The position numbers and the translations under genes were made by a program. This document shows positions 6,978 through 15,533 of a stretch of 64,000 nucleotides of DNA, in pieces. The first letter of the stretch is position 1. The number at the start of each line of letters is the position of its first letter. The DNA lies in the NCBI GenBank assembly GCA_029266635.1, contig JAQSWM010000010.1:1-64000 (forward strand). Direction: 5' to 3'. This DNA comes from Sphingobacteriaceae bacterium. GTDB taxonomy: Bacteria; Bacteroidota; Bacteroidia; Sphingobacteriales; Sphingobacteriaceae. A model generated the notes under the pieces. It saw only the letters and a program-made list of their open reading frames with translations, was not told where the DNA came from and did no database searches.

Positions 6978-8216
6978 TTAGTAGTCGCTCAATCGCACAG
7001 CAAAAACGCACCTGTTGTCTTTGGCGTATTTAGAATATTCGAATTCCGTAAGGCTCCACAGCAATCCATTATCATCCAGGTGCAGGTCCTCAGCTCCGTG
7101 CGCCCATGGAAAGTAAGTTGCAGAGTTCGCCCCATCCACATACTTCGCAAGCCGGGCAGTAGAACCGTTTAAAGAACTGTTGCCGGTTTTCGAAACATAG
7201 GTTTTGTTGCCTGCCCTGTAAACCCCTTGCATCCCATACATGGTTGAACCCTTATCATCTTTCGGATTAACCAGTATTGCCGGTGCGCTGACTACTCCTG
7301 CAGAAGAGATTGGGAAACCGAGTACCTGGGCTGTTCCGCCCGAGGTTTGATATTGGGCTGTCCACAGGCGCTTGTCGGACGGTGTGCTGCCCTCGCCAAG
7401 GCTCACGCAGGAGAATGGGCTGCCGTTCGTGATTTTGTAGTAAGCAGATTGAGGCAGGATGTATTCGTAATCGAATGCCTTCAGGCTGCCATCTGTATCT
7501 TTCCCGATGGTGTTCTTAGTCGCATCGGCACTAGCGGCAACCAGTTGATTCAAGTCATAAACCCGCAGTCCAAGACTGGTATCCACTATGTAAATCTTCT
7601 GGTTGTAATAAGCCAGGCCACCCGCATGCATCGTTACAGGGATAAAATTGCTAAGCTGAGTGAAGCTGTTCTTTGGCTTATCATACAACAACGTATTGCC
7701 AGAGTTGCTGATATTTTGCACCAACAGAATGTAGTTGTAACTGATGTCATTCATATCAGTAATATCCACCAGCGCCAGCCTCACGCCTTTATGCTCATTT
7801 CTAACCCCGGTTATTTCATTCGGACTTATTGCATACCAGCTTACCAGCAGATACGATTTTCCAGCCCAGCTAAAACCTGTAATTCCCTGTGGACGCCACT
7901 CCTGGGTTTTCTCATCCTCATCATTCCATTTGAAGCCTTTCACCTGGTTTGAGGCAGGAACTGCAAATCCGTAAACCGAGTTGTATCCGCTTGCAGTCGC
8001 GGAACGTTTGAGCACTATTTGTGAAGGATTTTTAAATCCGTAAGATGCAAACGACGAAGCAAATCCCGACTCATCAAAGTACGTAGCAGCAGATGAGTTG
8101 AGTGGCAAATCGCCTGTCGTAGTTCCACCACCATTATCAGCCGGTGCATCGGATGTACGCTTTTTACAGGCACTCGCGGCTAAAATCAGCAGGAGAAATA
8201 AGAGAAACCTTCTCAT
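6978..8216 (-). CDS. secreted lipoprotein of unknown function, beta-propeller-like
   Basis: A 412-residue predicted lipoprotein. The signal peptide MRRFLLFLLLILAASAC ends in a lipobox with Cys17, followed by a Ser/Gly/Thr-rich linker (DNGGGTTTGD). The mature part has repeated short beta-rich segments (GGLAYYNQKIYIVDTSLGLRVYDL, and later LHLDDNGLLWSLTEF), as in propeller-type surface proteins. I chose the ATG at 8216, five bases after the upstream Dabb stop; longer in-frame starts would lengthen the signal peptide and overlap that gene. It converges on the NO operon with only three bases between stops. Confidence 0.7.
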   Translation of the reverse strand: MRRFLLFLLLILAASACKKRTSDAPADNGGGTTTGDLPLNSSAATYFDESGFASSFASYGFKNPSQIVLKRSATASGYNSVYGFAVPASNQVKGFKWNDEDEKTQEWRPQGITGFSWAGKSYLLVSWYAISPNEITGVRNEHKGVRLALVDITDMNDISYNYILLVQNISNSGNTLLYDKPKNSFTQLSNFIPVTMHAGGLAYYNQKIYIVDTSLGLRVYDLNQLVAASADATKNTIGKDTDGSLKAFDYEYILPQSAYYKITNGSPFSCVSLGEGSTPSDKRLWTAQYQTSGGTAQVLGFPISSAGVVSAPAILVNPKDDKGSTMYGMQGVYRAGNKTYVSKTGNSSLNGSTARLAKYVDGANSATYFPWAHGAEDLHLDDNGLLWSLTEFEYSKYAKDNRCVFAVRLSDY

Positions 8217-8220
8217 GTTC

Positions 8221-8523
8221 TTAAACATCAACCGAATCATAAACAATTACTTTGCTCCACAAATGATGGCAATTTTCGCGGAAGGCATCGTGGGTAGGAT
8301 GAACCTGATATGCTTCTTCATCTTCAGCGGATTCAAAGGTTAAAAGCAAAGAGAAATCGTACGAGGTATCTATAACTCCCCGGCTTGTACCAGCCGGAAC
8401 GCCAACGTGCGCTGCGATGTGCAGCTTTATGCTAAGCAAGGACTGCAAACCCGCAGACAGTTGCTCTCTTTCTAAAGCATTGTCAGAATTTTTCAGCCAA
8501 AAGAAAACGTGATGTATAAACAT
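8221..8523 (-). CDS. Dabb (stress-responsive A/B barrel) family protein
   Basis: A 100-residue ferredoxin-like alpha/beta barrel protein. The N-terminal IHHVFFWLK and the C-terminal HPTHDAFRENCHHLW are typical of the Dabb family, where the C-terminal HPxH segment closes the dimer pocket. It lies between a secreted hydrolase and a lipoprotein gene, spacing 5 bases on each side, so the three form one transcript. Dabb proteins range from stress proteins to polyketide cyclases; the substrate here cannot be told. Confidence 0.82.
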   Translation of the reverse strand: MFIHHVFFWLKNSDNALEREQLSAGLQSLLSIKLHIAAHVGVPAGTSRGVIDTSYDFSLLLTFESAEDEEAYQVHPTHDAFRENCHHLWSKVIVYDSVDV

Positions 8524-8528
8524 GTGAG

Positions 8529-9338
8529 TTATTTAAAGAAACCGATTACTGCATCAGCGAACTGCTGCGTTTTGGAAGCGGTGCCGTGTGTTCCGGGCGT
8601 ATATACAAGCTTAGAACCTGGGATGTACGTTTGCAGCACTGTCTCCGAGCCATTCTCCTGGTCTTCGGTGCCGCGGATAATCAATACCGGAATTTTAACT
8701 TTCGCCAGTTCAGCAGGAGTGGTAACCGGCTGATATTTCTGCTGATAAGCTAACGCAATTTTATCGGCACCTGAAGTGGTAAGCCGCTTAACTGTAGCAT
8801 CCATTTCGTGGACAGAAGTGTCGCCCATCAGTGCAGCATACGTGCGGAGGCGCTTTGGCCAAACCTTGTTAGTATAGCTATCGCCCATTCCTCCCATCAC
8901 CAACTTCTTTACCCGCGGATCCATCGTCATCAGTTTAGAACCCACAATAGAGCCTCGGGAATACCCGACAACATTATATTCTTTGATGTTCAGTTCTTTC
9001 ATCAGGCTGATCAGGTCCTTTGTTTCAATCTCATCAAGATATCCTTCGTCGCTGTGCGGATGCTCAGATAAGCCGTTGCCTCTCAGGTCGGGGATGATCA
9101 TCCGATATCCGGCTTTGCTGAGTGAGGAGAAAAGAGCCGAGCCTTTCCAGTTTTTGCCCGTGCCGGTGAAGCCGTGAAGCAGGAGGATCGGGTAACCTTT
9201 GCCGATGTCTTCGTAATAAATTTTAACCTGATCTGTTGCTGCGTAAAAATGGCCTTCCGGCGGAAGCTCCTGCGAAAATGCCTTTGAAATGAGCATTGAA
9301 GCTATTAAAATGAGAGTACCGGCAAACTTCTTCATCAA
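8529..9338 (-). CDS. secreted alpha/beta hydrolase
   Basis: A 269-residue alpha/beta hydrolase with an N-terminal signal peptide (about residues 1-22, ending ISKAFSQ). The oxyanion region LLLHGFTGTG, the nucleophile elbow GYSRGS (Ser127), the acid in IRGTEDQEN and the catalytic His in TPGTHGT form a full triad. It is probably a periplasmic esterase or lipase-like enzyme; the substrate is unknown. It is first in a three-gene minus-strand unit with the Dabb protein and the lipoprotein. Confidence 0.85.
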   Translation of the reverse strand: MMKKFAGTLILIASMLISKAFSQELPPEGHFYAATDQVKIYYEDIGKGYPILLLHGFTGTGKNWKGSALFSSLSKAGYRMIIPDLRGNGLSEHPHSDEGYLDEIETKDLISLMKELNIKEYNVVGYSRGSIVGSKLMTMDPRVKKLVMGGMGDSYTNKVWPKRLRTYAALMGDTSVHEMDATVKRLTTSGADKIALAYQQKYQPVTTPAELAKVKIPVLIIRGTEDQENGSETVLQTYIPGSKLVYTPGTHGTASKTQQFADAVIGFFK

Positions 9339-9386
9339 ATTTTTACTTGCTCTAAGTTAACATATTTGGAAGGAAAGCCGCCGCGA

Positions 9387-10802
9387 TTACTCAAATACTG
9401 CGATGGCAATTTCCTGAGGGTTAAGCTTGATCGTAAAATTATTTGCAGCCCCAGCTGGTAGCACTTCAGTTGATGTTTTATACTCAAACTCCTTCCCGCT
9501 GATCCGCCACACTTTACAGGAATGAAACCTTTGCTTTCCTTCCAGATTGACTGCAATCTCCGTCGGCGCCTCAACTTTCCTGCCGCTTAGTACGAGAGTG
9601 GATGATGTTCCTGAATACGATGCGAACGAAGGAATGTTGTCAGCCGTTTTTATCTGCACCAGGTTTCCCGTTAGGTTGTGGGCAAGCTGCCTATGGATTT
9701 GATAAAGAATGGACGGTTGATCAGTTTTATAGTCAAGCAGCGTTGGCTTTTTGTATTTCATCCGCATTGGCCAGAGTGACGTCAGGTCCATCTTCGCGTT
9801 GAGCATGGAACCAAGCATCTCTGTAAGGTGCATGAAAGATTCATCGGTGCGCTCGGTAACATTGTACTCCGACATGTTAAGAAGGAAGTTTTTTCCGGGA
9901 TACATTTTCGTGAAAAGTTCCTGAACTTCCAACAGCTTTTTGGTGACCATCGGCAATTGGTTCGGGCCAAAATACCAGTGCACAATAATCATATCTATTT
10001 TGCTGCCGCAGATTCGGGCAACGGTATTCCACCACTTTGTATCACCTTTTGTAATAGGCATAATGGTGTTTGCCTTCACAAATTCCTCGTACGCTGCTGC
10101 GTCTTTTTTGCTGTTGATGTTTTTGCGCAAGTGCAGCATTCGCTCGTAGGCTTCGGGTTTGAAGCGTTCTTTTGTACCGACAAAATTGATGTCCCAATGC
10201 CCGTTTATCCCAACAATAATTGACGGATCTACTCGCTTCAACGAATCAGCATATACGTTCACTAAGTTCCCGTATTCCTCTGCCGACATGATGGGGTGCC
10301 AGTAAGTTTCATTGCCAATCTCAACATATCGAACCTTGTAGCCTTTCCGTTTGCAGTAGCGCAGCCAGTCCGCAGCCTCGTGCGCACCGCCGCTTAAGTC
10401 GTTCCTTACTGCCCAGGTTTCAGTATTTAACACAAGCTCCGGCTCTGCTCCAGCGAGCTTGCACTGAGCCATAAACTCGTCGAAATTAGTTTCGTCAGCC
10501 CCGCTCTGGAAAGGGAACATGTTCAGATTGTCGAGCGTGGAAGTTTTCCAGTGAAAGTTGTCGGCAATTGTGCCGCCGGGATAGCGCAGCAACCTGATTC
10601 CCGCTTGCCTGATTTGCGAAACAATTTTTCCGTTCGCCAGGGCACTATCATCGTCTATCCAATAAAGGAAATTTGTGCCCCAAAATTCAGGCTTGATCTC
10701 ATGAATTTTTTGATCCGTTTGCACTGTTATTGTCGAAGTGTTTTGGGAAAAACAGCTGAGGGCATAGAACAGCGAAAGAAAAAAGATGGTAGTGGCTTTC
10801 AT
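9387..10802 (-). CDS. secreted glycoside hydrolase, GH51/alpha-L-arabinofuranosidase-like
   Basis: A 471-residue enzyme with signal peptide MKATTIFFLSLFYALSCFSQ. The TIM-barrel hallmarks of clan GH-A are visible: RYPGGTIADNFHW, the acid/base glutamate in VEIGNETYW, and the likely nucleophile in LNMSEYNVT. The C-terminal 100 residues look like a beta-sandwich. This fits GH51-type arabinofuranosidases or a close GH-A relative acting on plant polysaccharide side chains. The start was set to the ATG at 10802, the first codon of the signal peptide; the reading frame extends 16 codons further without resembling a leader. Confidence 0.75.
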   Translation of the reverse strand: MKATTIFFLSLFYALSCFSQNTSTITVQTDQKIHEIKPEFWGTNFLYWIDDDSALANGKIVSQIRQAGIRLLRYPGGTIADNFHWKTSTLDNLNMFPFQSGADETNFDEFMAQCKLAGAEPELVLNTETWAVRNDLSGGAHEAADWLRYCKRKGYKVRYVEIGNETYWHPIMSAEEYGNLVNVYADSLKRVDPSIIVGINGHWDINFVGTKERFKPEAYERMLHLRKNINSKKDAAAYEEFVKANTIMPITKGDTKWWNTVARICGSKIDMIIVHWYFGPNQLPMVTKKLLEVQELFTKMYPGKNFLLNMSEYNVTERTDESFMHLTEMLGSMLNAKMDLTSLWPMRMKYKKPTLLDYKTDQPSILYQIHRQLAHNLTGNLVQIKTADNIPSFASYSGTSSTLVLSGRKVEAPTEIAVNLEGKQRFHSCKVWRISGKEFEYKTSTEVLPAGAANNFTIKLNPQEIAIAVFE

Positions 10803-10939
10803 AGAATCAATTCGGGAGACATAAATGCAGATTAAAATCGAGCCATGCAATTAATATCCAAGATATTACCTGGAATTATAGTTGACTTAGTGTCATCTGG
10901 CTCCAAACGCGTTGGCACAGATTTTATTTCATTCTTTAC

Positions 10940-11230
10940 ATGAAACGAAAGTTGAAGATAATACCCTACCAAAGCAAAAGCGGAAAGGAATTTGGTGTAG
11001 TTGCTTATGCACTCGCCAAGGACTCGATTATTCTTTGGTACAACTCAACAAAACCGGAAATCATGATTCGGTACACCTATTCTTACAAGAGTGCTGGCGA
11101 AACTGAAATTAAGGAGATGAGAACTCGAGCCAAAAAACAGAGAGGTCTCAGCACTTATGTAAGCAAGAATAAACCCGACTATGATGACAAGATTGAAGTC
11201 CCTGCGCTCAAGGATAGTGATTTTAGCTAA
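10940..11230 (+). CDS. hypothetical protein, possibly KTSC-like
   Basis: A 96-residue basic protein, isolated between divergent and convergent neighbours. The central segment (Y-T-Y, then a run of A-K-K-Q-R-G-L-S-T-Y-V) loosely resembles the KTSC fold, where an aromatic beta strand precedes a helix ending in a glycine and Ile/Val-K. The match is by eye only. ATG at 10940 is the first good start. Expression is plausible but not shown; it ends 11 bases before the proC stop on the other strand. Confidence 0.5.
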   Translation: MKRKLKIIPYQSKSGKEFGVVAYALAKDSIILWYNSTKPEIMIRYTYSYKSAGETEIKEMRTRAKKQRGLSTYVSKNKPDYDDKIEVPALKDSDFS

Positions 11231-11241
11231 CCAGCAGAATT

Positions 11242-12057
11242 CTAATCTTCCTTCGTGTACAATTCTCCCGCCTTTACAGCCGACGTTTTAATCCCCTTGA
11301 TCATGGCCGAACTGAAGCCGTTATGCTCCATTTCATTGAGCCCTGCAATGGTGCAGCCTTTCGGCGAAGTCACTTTATCAATTTCCTGTTCGGGATGGGA
11401 GGCTAACTGAAGCAGAAGGTCGGCAGCGCCTTTGGCAGTTTGGGCGGCCATTTTTAAGGCATCGTGGGCGTGAAAGCCAATTTCTGTTCCACCTTGAGAC
11501 GCAGCCCGGATGGAACGGAGAAAGAACGCGATCCCGCAGGCGCACAAGGCTGTCGCGGAAGTCATCAGTTCTTCGTTGATCTCGATGCTCACGCCAACAG
11601 TATCAAACAGGCTTTTAACAGTGCTTAGATTTTCAGGTGTGGCGTTATCACTGGCGATACAAGTCATGGAATGTCCAATCGCGATAGCAGTATTCGGCAT
11701 TGCCCGCACCACCTGCACATCTGAGCCTAGCTCCCGCCTCACATCCGCACAGCTTACCCCCGAAGCAACAGAAATAAACAATTGCTTATCCGCCTGAATC
11801 CCATCTTTTATCTCGTCCAGCAATTTGTTCAACTGTTGAGGCAGAACCGCGATAACTATTATCTCCGCGTCTTTTACTGCATCCAGATTATCCGTACTCG
11901 TGTGGTAGCCTGCCTGTGCCATCGGCTCAAGTGAAGAAAGGCTGCGGCGTGTAAGGGCGATTTGCCCAGGCTGATAAATGCCTGCCTTTACCAATCCTTT
12001 GGCCAGCGATAAACCAATGTTGCCGCTGCCCAGAATGGCTATTTTTGTATTTTGCAT
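11242..12057 (-). CDS. proC: pyrroline-5-carboxylate reductase
   Basis: Catalyses the last step of proline synthesis, NAD(P)H-dependent reduction of P5C, in the cytoplasm. A 271-residue protein with N-terminal Rossmann motif ILGSGNIGLSLAKGL and the C-terminal signature region containing PKGCTIAGLNEME. It is the last gene of the arginine operon, three bases after argB. ProC inside arginine clusters is common in Bacteroidota and links ornithine/glutamate semialdehyde metabolism to proline. Confidence 0.93.
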   Translation of the reverse strand: MQNTKIAILGSGNIGLSLAKGLVKAGIYQPGQIALTRRSLSSLEPMAQAGYHTSTDNLDAVKDAEIIVIAVLPQQLNKLLDEIKDGIQADKQLFISVASGVSCADVRRELGSDVQVVRAMPNTAIAIGHSMTCIASDNATPENLSTVKSLFDTVGVSIEINEELMTSATALCACGIAFFLRSIRAASQGGTEIGFHAHDALKMAAQTAKGAADLLLQLASHPEQEIDKVTSPKGCTIAGLNEMEHNGFSSAMIKGIKTSAVKAGELYTKED

Positions 12058-12060
12058 GTC

Positions 12061-12867
12061 CTATTCTATTAGTCGCGTTCCGAACTCACGGCCATTCAGT
12101 TCCGAAAGTTCATCGGCTTTGCCAATATACACCTCTTTTACGCCATTTTTTATTGCTTCAAACGCATTGTGCAGTTTCGGGATCATGCCGCCTGCAACAA
12201 TCCCGTCTTGTTTGAGGCTGTCAAACTCCGAAGAGCGGATCTCTCGAACCACAGAACCTTCATCTTCAACATCCTTCAAAACACCTTTTTTCTCGAAACA
12301 GTAAATCAGGCTGGTTTCATAATACTTCGACATGGCTACCGCAATGGCAGACGCAATCGTATCAGCGTTGGTGTTGAGGAGTTGTCCCTGGCCGTCGTGC
12401 GTGATGGCACAAAGCACCGGCACAAGGCCGTCTTCTAAGATCTTGCTGATGGTATGACTGGCGACTGACGTTTCATGGATATCGCCGACGAAACCGTAAT
12501 CTACCCCCTGCCCCCTGGGAGGGGAAATTACGGGGCGTTTAACCGCACGTATAATGTTTGCATCAGCACCAGTCATCCCGATCGCATTGCAGTTACGGAA
12601 CTGCAGCTGAGCTACGATATTTTTATTAATAAGCCCGGCGTAAACCATCGTAACAATACGCAGTGTTTCAATGTCAGTAATGCGGCGACCCTCCACCATC
12701 TTTGCTTCGATTCCAAGAGAATCGCCCAATTCGGTTGCCACTTTGCCGCCGCCGTGGACGAGTATCTTATCCCCGGGAAGGCCAACAAAGCTCTCCAGGA
12801 ACTTGTGGAGGTTCTCGGAATTATCAATGACGTTCCCGCCGATTTTTATGATGAAGAGTGGTTTCAT
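12061..12867 (-). CDS. argB: acetylglutamate kinase
   Basis: Phosphorylates N-acetyl- (or N-succinyl-) glutamate, second step of arginine synthesis. 268 residues from the ATG at 12867 (MKPLFIIKIGGNVIDN); the open frame extends 37 codons upstream but these encode the dispersed repeat, not protein. The family motifs KIGGNVI, VHGGGK, and LNTNADTIASA are present. Between VKRPV and DYGFVGD there is an unusual stretch ISPPRGQGV coded by a GC-rich palindromic repeat (12503-12530), apparently an in-frame insertion. Confidence 0.93.
   Translation of the reverse strand: MKPLFIIKIGGNVIDNSENLHKFLESFVGLPGDKILVHGGGKVATELGDSLGIEAKMVEGRRITDIETLRIVTMVYAGLINKNIVAQLQFRNCNAIGMTGADANIIRAVKRPVISPPRGQGVDYGFVGDIHETSVASHTISKILEDGLVPVLCAITHDGQGQLLNTNADTIASAIAVAMSKYYETSLIYCFEKKGVLKDVEDEGSVVREIRSSEFDSLKQDGIVAGGMIPKLHNAFEAIKNGVKEVYIGKADELSELNGREFGTRLIE
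12503..12530. repeat. GC-rich palindromic repeat inside argB
   Basis: On the plus strand ACCCCCTGCCCCCTGGGAGG and the following GGAAAT form an imperfect palindrome (CCCCT, then AGGGG). It codes for the ISPPRGQG segment of ArgB without breaking the frame. This kind of C-rich/G-rich palindrome is a frequent intergenic repeat in Bacteroidota genomes (recalled, not searched). Confidence 0.55.
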
Positions 12868-12878
12868 TTTGCATGTGC

Positions 12879-13003
12879 TGTCAGCCTGAGCAGCCTGCCC
12901 GACGATTGGCGGGGAGTCGAAGGCTTTACTTCCAAAGATCATTTTGTCAGATGCTTCGACTCCGCTCAGCAATGACAAACTTGTAAACCGCTCAGCATGA
13001 CAA
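12879..13003. repeat. dispersed inverted repeat in the argF'-argB spacer
   Basis: The word TGTCATGCTGAGCGGAGTCG, well known as a scattered repeat in Bacteroidota, appears here in several forms. Reading the minus strand there is a truncated copy at 12981-13003, a fuller copy at 12950-12977 and an inverted copy at 12879-12924, so the transcript can fold into a long hairpin. The argF' stop codon TGA and its last two codons lie in the first copy. Confidence 0.7.
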
Positions 13004-13951
13004 GAGCATTTCCTTCAGCACTGCCTGAGCCGCCCAAACCCGATTCCCCGCTTCATGAATAACCAGCGAATTTGGTCCATCGAGGATTTCAGATGCCAGT
13101 TCCAGATCCCGGCGCACCGGCAAGCAATGCATAACCTTTGCGTTATTGGTATTTGTAAGCTTGGCACTATCCATCATCCAGCCATCTTTGTACGTGAGAA
13201 CCTTGCCATATTCTTTATAGCTGCTCCAGTTCTTCACATAAATGAAGTCAGCACCTTTCAACGCCTCTTCCTGGTTGTTTGTGATGTTTGCGCCTTGCGT
13301 AAACTGTTCAGAAAGCTCGTAACCTTCCGGATGCACGATGGTAAAATCAAGCAGATTTTCCTGTTGTGCACGGCACATCCATTCTGAAAAGGAATTCGGC
13401 ACAGCCTGCGGCAAGGCTTTCACGTGCGGAGCCCATGTGAGCACAACTTTTGGACGAAAAGTGGCTTTTGTTTCCTGTATGGTTATCAAGTCGGCGAGGC
13501 TTTGCAGCGGATGCAGTGTTGCGCTTTCGAGGCTCACAACTGGCACGTTGCAGAACTTCACGAACTTCTTGAACAAGCCTTCGCTGTAATCTTCTTCGCG
13601 GTTATGGAGTTTAGGAAAAGAGCGGATGCCAAGGATATCGCAGTATTGTCCCATCACAGCGGCGGCTTCGCGGATGTGCTCTACCGTGCTGCCATTCATT
13701 ACTACGCCATCCTCGGTTTCCAGCGCCCAACCTTCTTTATCAAGGTTCATTACCATTACGCTCATACCGAGATTAATGGCAGCTTTTTGCGTGCTAAGCC
13801 GGGTGCGGAGACTGGGGTTCAGGAATACTAACCCAAGGGTTTTATTCTTCCCAAGATCTTGGTAAGCGTAAGGCGATTTCTTCAATTCTAAAGCTTCGGC
13901 AACCAGCTTTTGAATATCGTTTACATCGTTTACGGAAGAAAAAAGTTTCAT
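12992..13951 (-). CDS. argF': N-acetyl/N-succinyl-ornithine carbamoyltransferase
   Basis: Transfers the carbamoyl group to acylated ornithine, the Bacteroidota/Xanthomonas variant of the pathway. 319 residues. The carbamoyl-phosphate loop appears as NPSLRTRLSTQ rather than STRTR; later motifs are HPLQSLAD and MHCLPVRRD. The region VMNGSTVEHIREA marks this transcarbamylase subgroup. Whether acetyl or succinyl substrate is used cannot be decided by eye. The C-terminal residues Ser-Cys and the stop codon are supplied by a dispersed repeat, so the native end may have been slightly altered. Confidence 0.9.
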   Translation of the reverse strand: MKLFSSVNDVNDIQKLVAEALELKKSPYAYQDLGKNKTLGLVFLNPSLRTRLSTQKAAINLGMSVMVMNLDKEGWALETEDGVVMNGSTVEHIREAAAVMGQYCDILGIRSFPKLHNREEDYSEGLFKKFVKFCNVPVVSLESATLHPLQSLADLITIQETKATFRPKVVLTWAPHVKALPQAVPNSFSEWMCRAQQENLLDFTIVHPEGYELSEQFTQGANITNNQEEALKGADFIYVKNWSSYKEYGKVLTYKDGWMMDSAKLTNTNNAKVMHCLPVRRDLELASEILDGPNSLVIHEAGNRVWAAQAVLKEMLLSC

Positions 13952-13957
13952 TTTTAT

Positions 13958-13990
13958 TAAGCTAAAAGCATAAAGACTAAAGACTAAAGG
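13958..13990. repeat. 7-base iterons, downstream flank of four-helix gene 1
   Basis: CTAAAAG CATAAAG ACTAAAG ACTAAAG G, four consecutive units with a 7-base period on the plus strand. The stop codon of the four-helix-bundle gene (13984-13986) lies inside it. It is inverted relative to the block at 14357-14377 on the other side of the gene. Confidence 0.65.
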
Positions 13991-14346
13991 TTTGGGCGTA
14001 AGCGCTTAATCAAACCTATGAGCATTGCTTTAACTTCGTTTACAATTGTGTTTACTGTTGAGTATTGCTCCTCGTTAAGATAACATAAGTCTCTGGCTAA
14101 CAAACATGCATATTCCAACTCCTGTGTTGAACCTAAAGCATTATCTAAGAAGTGAGCAAAATCTTTTTCGGTGTTTCTCCCTGCACCTTCAACGATATTT
14201 AGCGGAACAGAGTAAGCAGCCCTCTTTATTTGACTGCTTAGATCATATTTTTCGTGAGATGGGAGCAATGGCAATACTTCTTTGTAAACGTGTAAGGTCA
14301 CAAAATGTGCCTTCTTCCATACATCAAGCTTCTTGTAGTCTCGCAT
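13984..14346 (-). CDS. four-helix-bundle protein (S23/IVP family), copy 1
   Basis: A 120-residue member of the 23S rRNA intervening-sequence protein family, which folds as a four-helix bundle, oligomerises and is related to the Avd protein of diversity-generating retroelements. The signature YKKLDVWKKAH, SHEKYDLSSQIKRA, NIVEGAGR and FAHFLDNALGSTQELEY is complete. The ATG at 14346 starts the conserved MRDYKKLDVW; extra upstream codons belong to the iterons. The gene sits inside the arginine operon between argD and argF', bracketed by inverted 7-base iterons, as if inserted as a unit. Function unknown; nucleic-acid binding is suspected for the family. Confidence 0.9.
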   Translation of the reverse strand: MRDYKKLDVWKKAHFVTLHVYKEVLPLLPSHEKYDLSSQIKRAAYSVPLNIVEGAGRNTEKDFAHFLDNALGSTQELEYACLLARDLCYLNEEQYSTVNTIVNEVKAMLIGLIKRLRPNL

Positions 14347-14356
14347 GCTCTCTCGG

Positions 14357-14377
14357 CTTTGGTCTTTAGTCTTTAAG
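14357..14377. repeat. 7-base iterons, upstream flank of four-helix gene 1
   Basis: On the plus strand CTTTGGT CTTTAGT CTTTAAG, three units with a 7-base period, complementary to the AAAGACT units at 13972-13990. The argD stop codon (14366-14368) is formed within this block, so the end of argD is defined by the repeat. Confidence 0.65.
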
Positions 14378-15499
14378 CACCTTCGCAAATGCTTCTAAAA
14401 ATTTGTCTGCATCGGCTTTGCTCAAATTCAAAGCAGGCAACAGACGAATCACGTTGGGCTTCGCTTCGCCGGTAAAAATATGATGTTTAAAGAGCAAATC
14501 TTTCTTCGCGTTGGCAAATTCTTGAGGCAGATCGATCCCAATCATCAATCCGCGACCGCGAACCTCTGATATTTGCGGAAACTTCTTTAGTTCCTCAATC
14601 AGGTAAGAACCAACCTCCGCTGCATTCTGCATAAGGTTATCCTGCTCAATTACCTCGAGTACAGCAAGTGCGGCTGCACACGCCAGGTGGTTTCCGCCAA
14701 ACGTTGTCCCGAGCATTCCGTACCACGGCTGGAATTTTGGCGCAATTGAGATTCCACCTATCGGAAAGCCGTTGCCCATGCCCTTTGCCATTGAATAAAT
14801 ATCAGCATCAACTCCCGCAAAATCGTGTGAGTAAAACTTGCCTGTCCTGCCGTATCCACACTGCACAGAATCGGCGATGAAAACGGCGTTGTATTTATCG
14901 CAAAGCGAGCGGATCTTTTGAAGGAAGCTTTCTGTAGCAACCCTGATTCCTCCCACACCCTGAATTCCTTCAACAATCACGGATGAAATCTCATCGCCAA
15001 AGCTGCTGAATGCATTTTCAAGTGCGACTTCATCGTTGAACGGAAGAAAAGTTACATTGTCTGTTTCGTTAACCGGAGCAAGAATTTTTGGATTATCCGT
15101 ACAGGAAACAGCCAGCGAGGTGCGCCCGTGGAAGGCACCCGTGAAGGCAATTACCTTTTTTCGATTGTTGTAGAACGATGCAAGTTTCAGGGCATTTTCA
15201 TTCGCCTCTGCTCCTGAATTTACCAGGAACAACTGGTAGTCCGGCTTGCCCGATACCTGCCCAAGCTTTTCTGCCAGCTGCTGCTGAATTGAAATCTTCA
15301 CCGAGTTAGAGTAGAATCCAACTTTGCTCAATTGATCGGTAAGCCTTTTCACGTAATGCGGGTGCGTGTGGCCAATTGAGATCACGGCATGCCCACCGTA
15401 AAGGTCTAGGTATTCGGTGCCATTAGCGGCCCATACAGTGCTGCCGCTGGCTTTTACAATTTCTATGTCGTTGAGGGGATATACGTCGAATAATTTCAT
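14366..15499 (-). CDS. argD: acetylornithine aminotransferase
   Basis: PLP-dependent class III aminotransferase converting acyl-glutamate semialdehyde to acyl-ornithine. 377 residues. Visible are NSGAEANENALKLA, FHGRTSLAV, EGIQGVGG, the DSVQCGYGRTG segment and the PLP lysine in SMAKGMGNGFP. It lies in the arginine operon with a four-helix-bundle gene on each side. Its last codons and stop are within an iteron block. Assignment is confident; substrate acyl group follows argF'. Confidence 0.94.
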   Translation of the reverse strand: MKLFDVYPLNDIEIVKASGSTVWAANGTEYLDLYGGHAVISIGHTHPHYVKRLTDQLSKVGFYSNSVKISIQQQLAEKLGQVSGKPDYQLFLVNSGAEANENALKLASFYNNRKKVIAFTGAFHGRTSLAVSCTDNPKILAPVNETDNVTFLPFNDEVALENAFSSFGDEISSVIVEGIQGVGGIRVATESFLQKIRSLCDKYNAVFIADSVQCGYGRTGKFYSHDFAGVDADIYSMAKGMGNGFPIGGISIAPKFQPWYGMLGTTFGGNHLACAAALAVLEVIEQDNLMQNAAEVGSYLIEELKKFPQISEVRGRGLMIGIDLPQEFANAKKDLLFKHHIFTGEAKPNVIRLLPALNLSKADADKFLEAFAKVLKD

Positions 15500-15505
15500 A
15501 AGGAG

Positions 15506-15533
15506 AAAGGTAAAGGGTTTAAGGTTTAGGGTC
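15506..15533. repeat. 7-base iterons, downstream flank of four-helix gene 2
   Basis: On the plus strand AAAGGTA AAGGGTT TAAGGTT TAGGGTC, four units with a 7-base period. It contains the stop codon of the four-helix gene and ends 7 bases from the argD start codon, so it also forms the argD leader. Confidence 0.6.

Noticed and set aside
12868-12978. N-terminal extension of ArgB by 37 codons
   Set aside because: The extra codons are translated dispersed repeat; the conserved ArgB start is the ATG at 12867.
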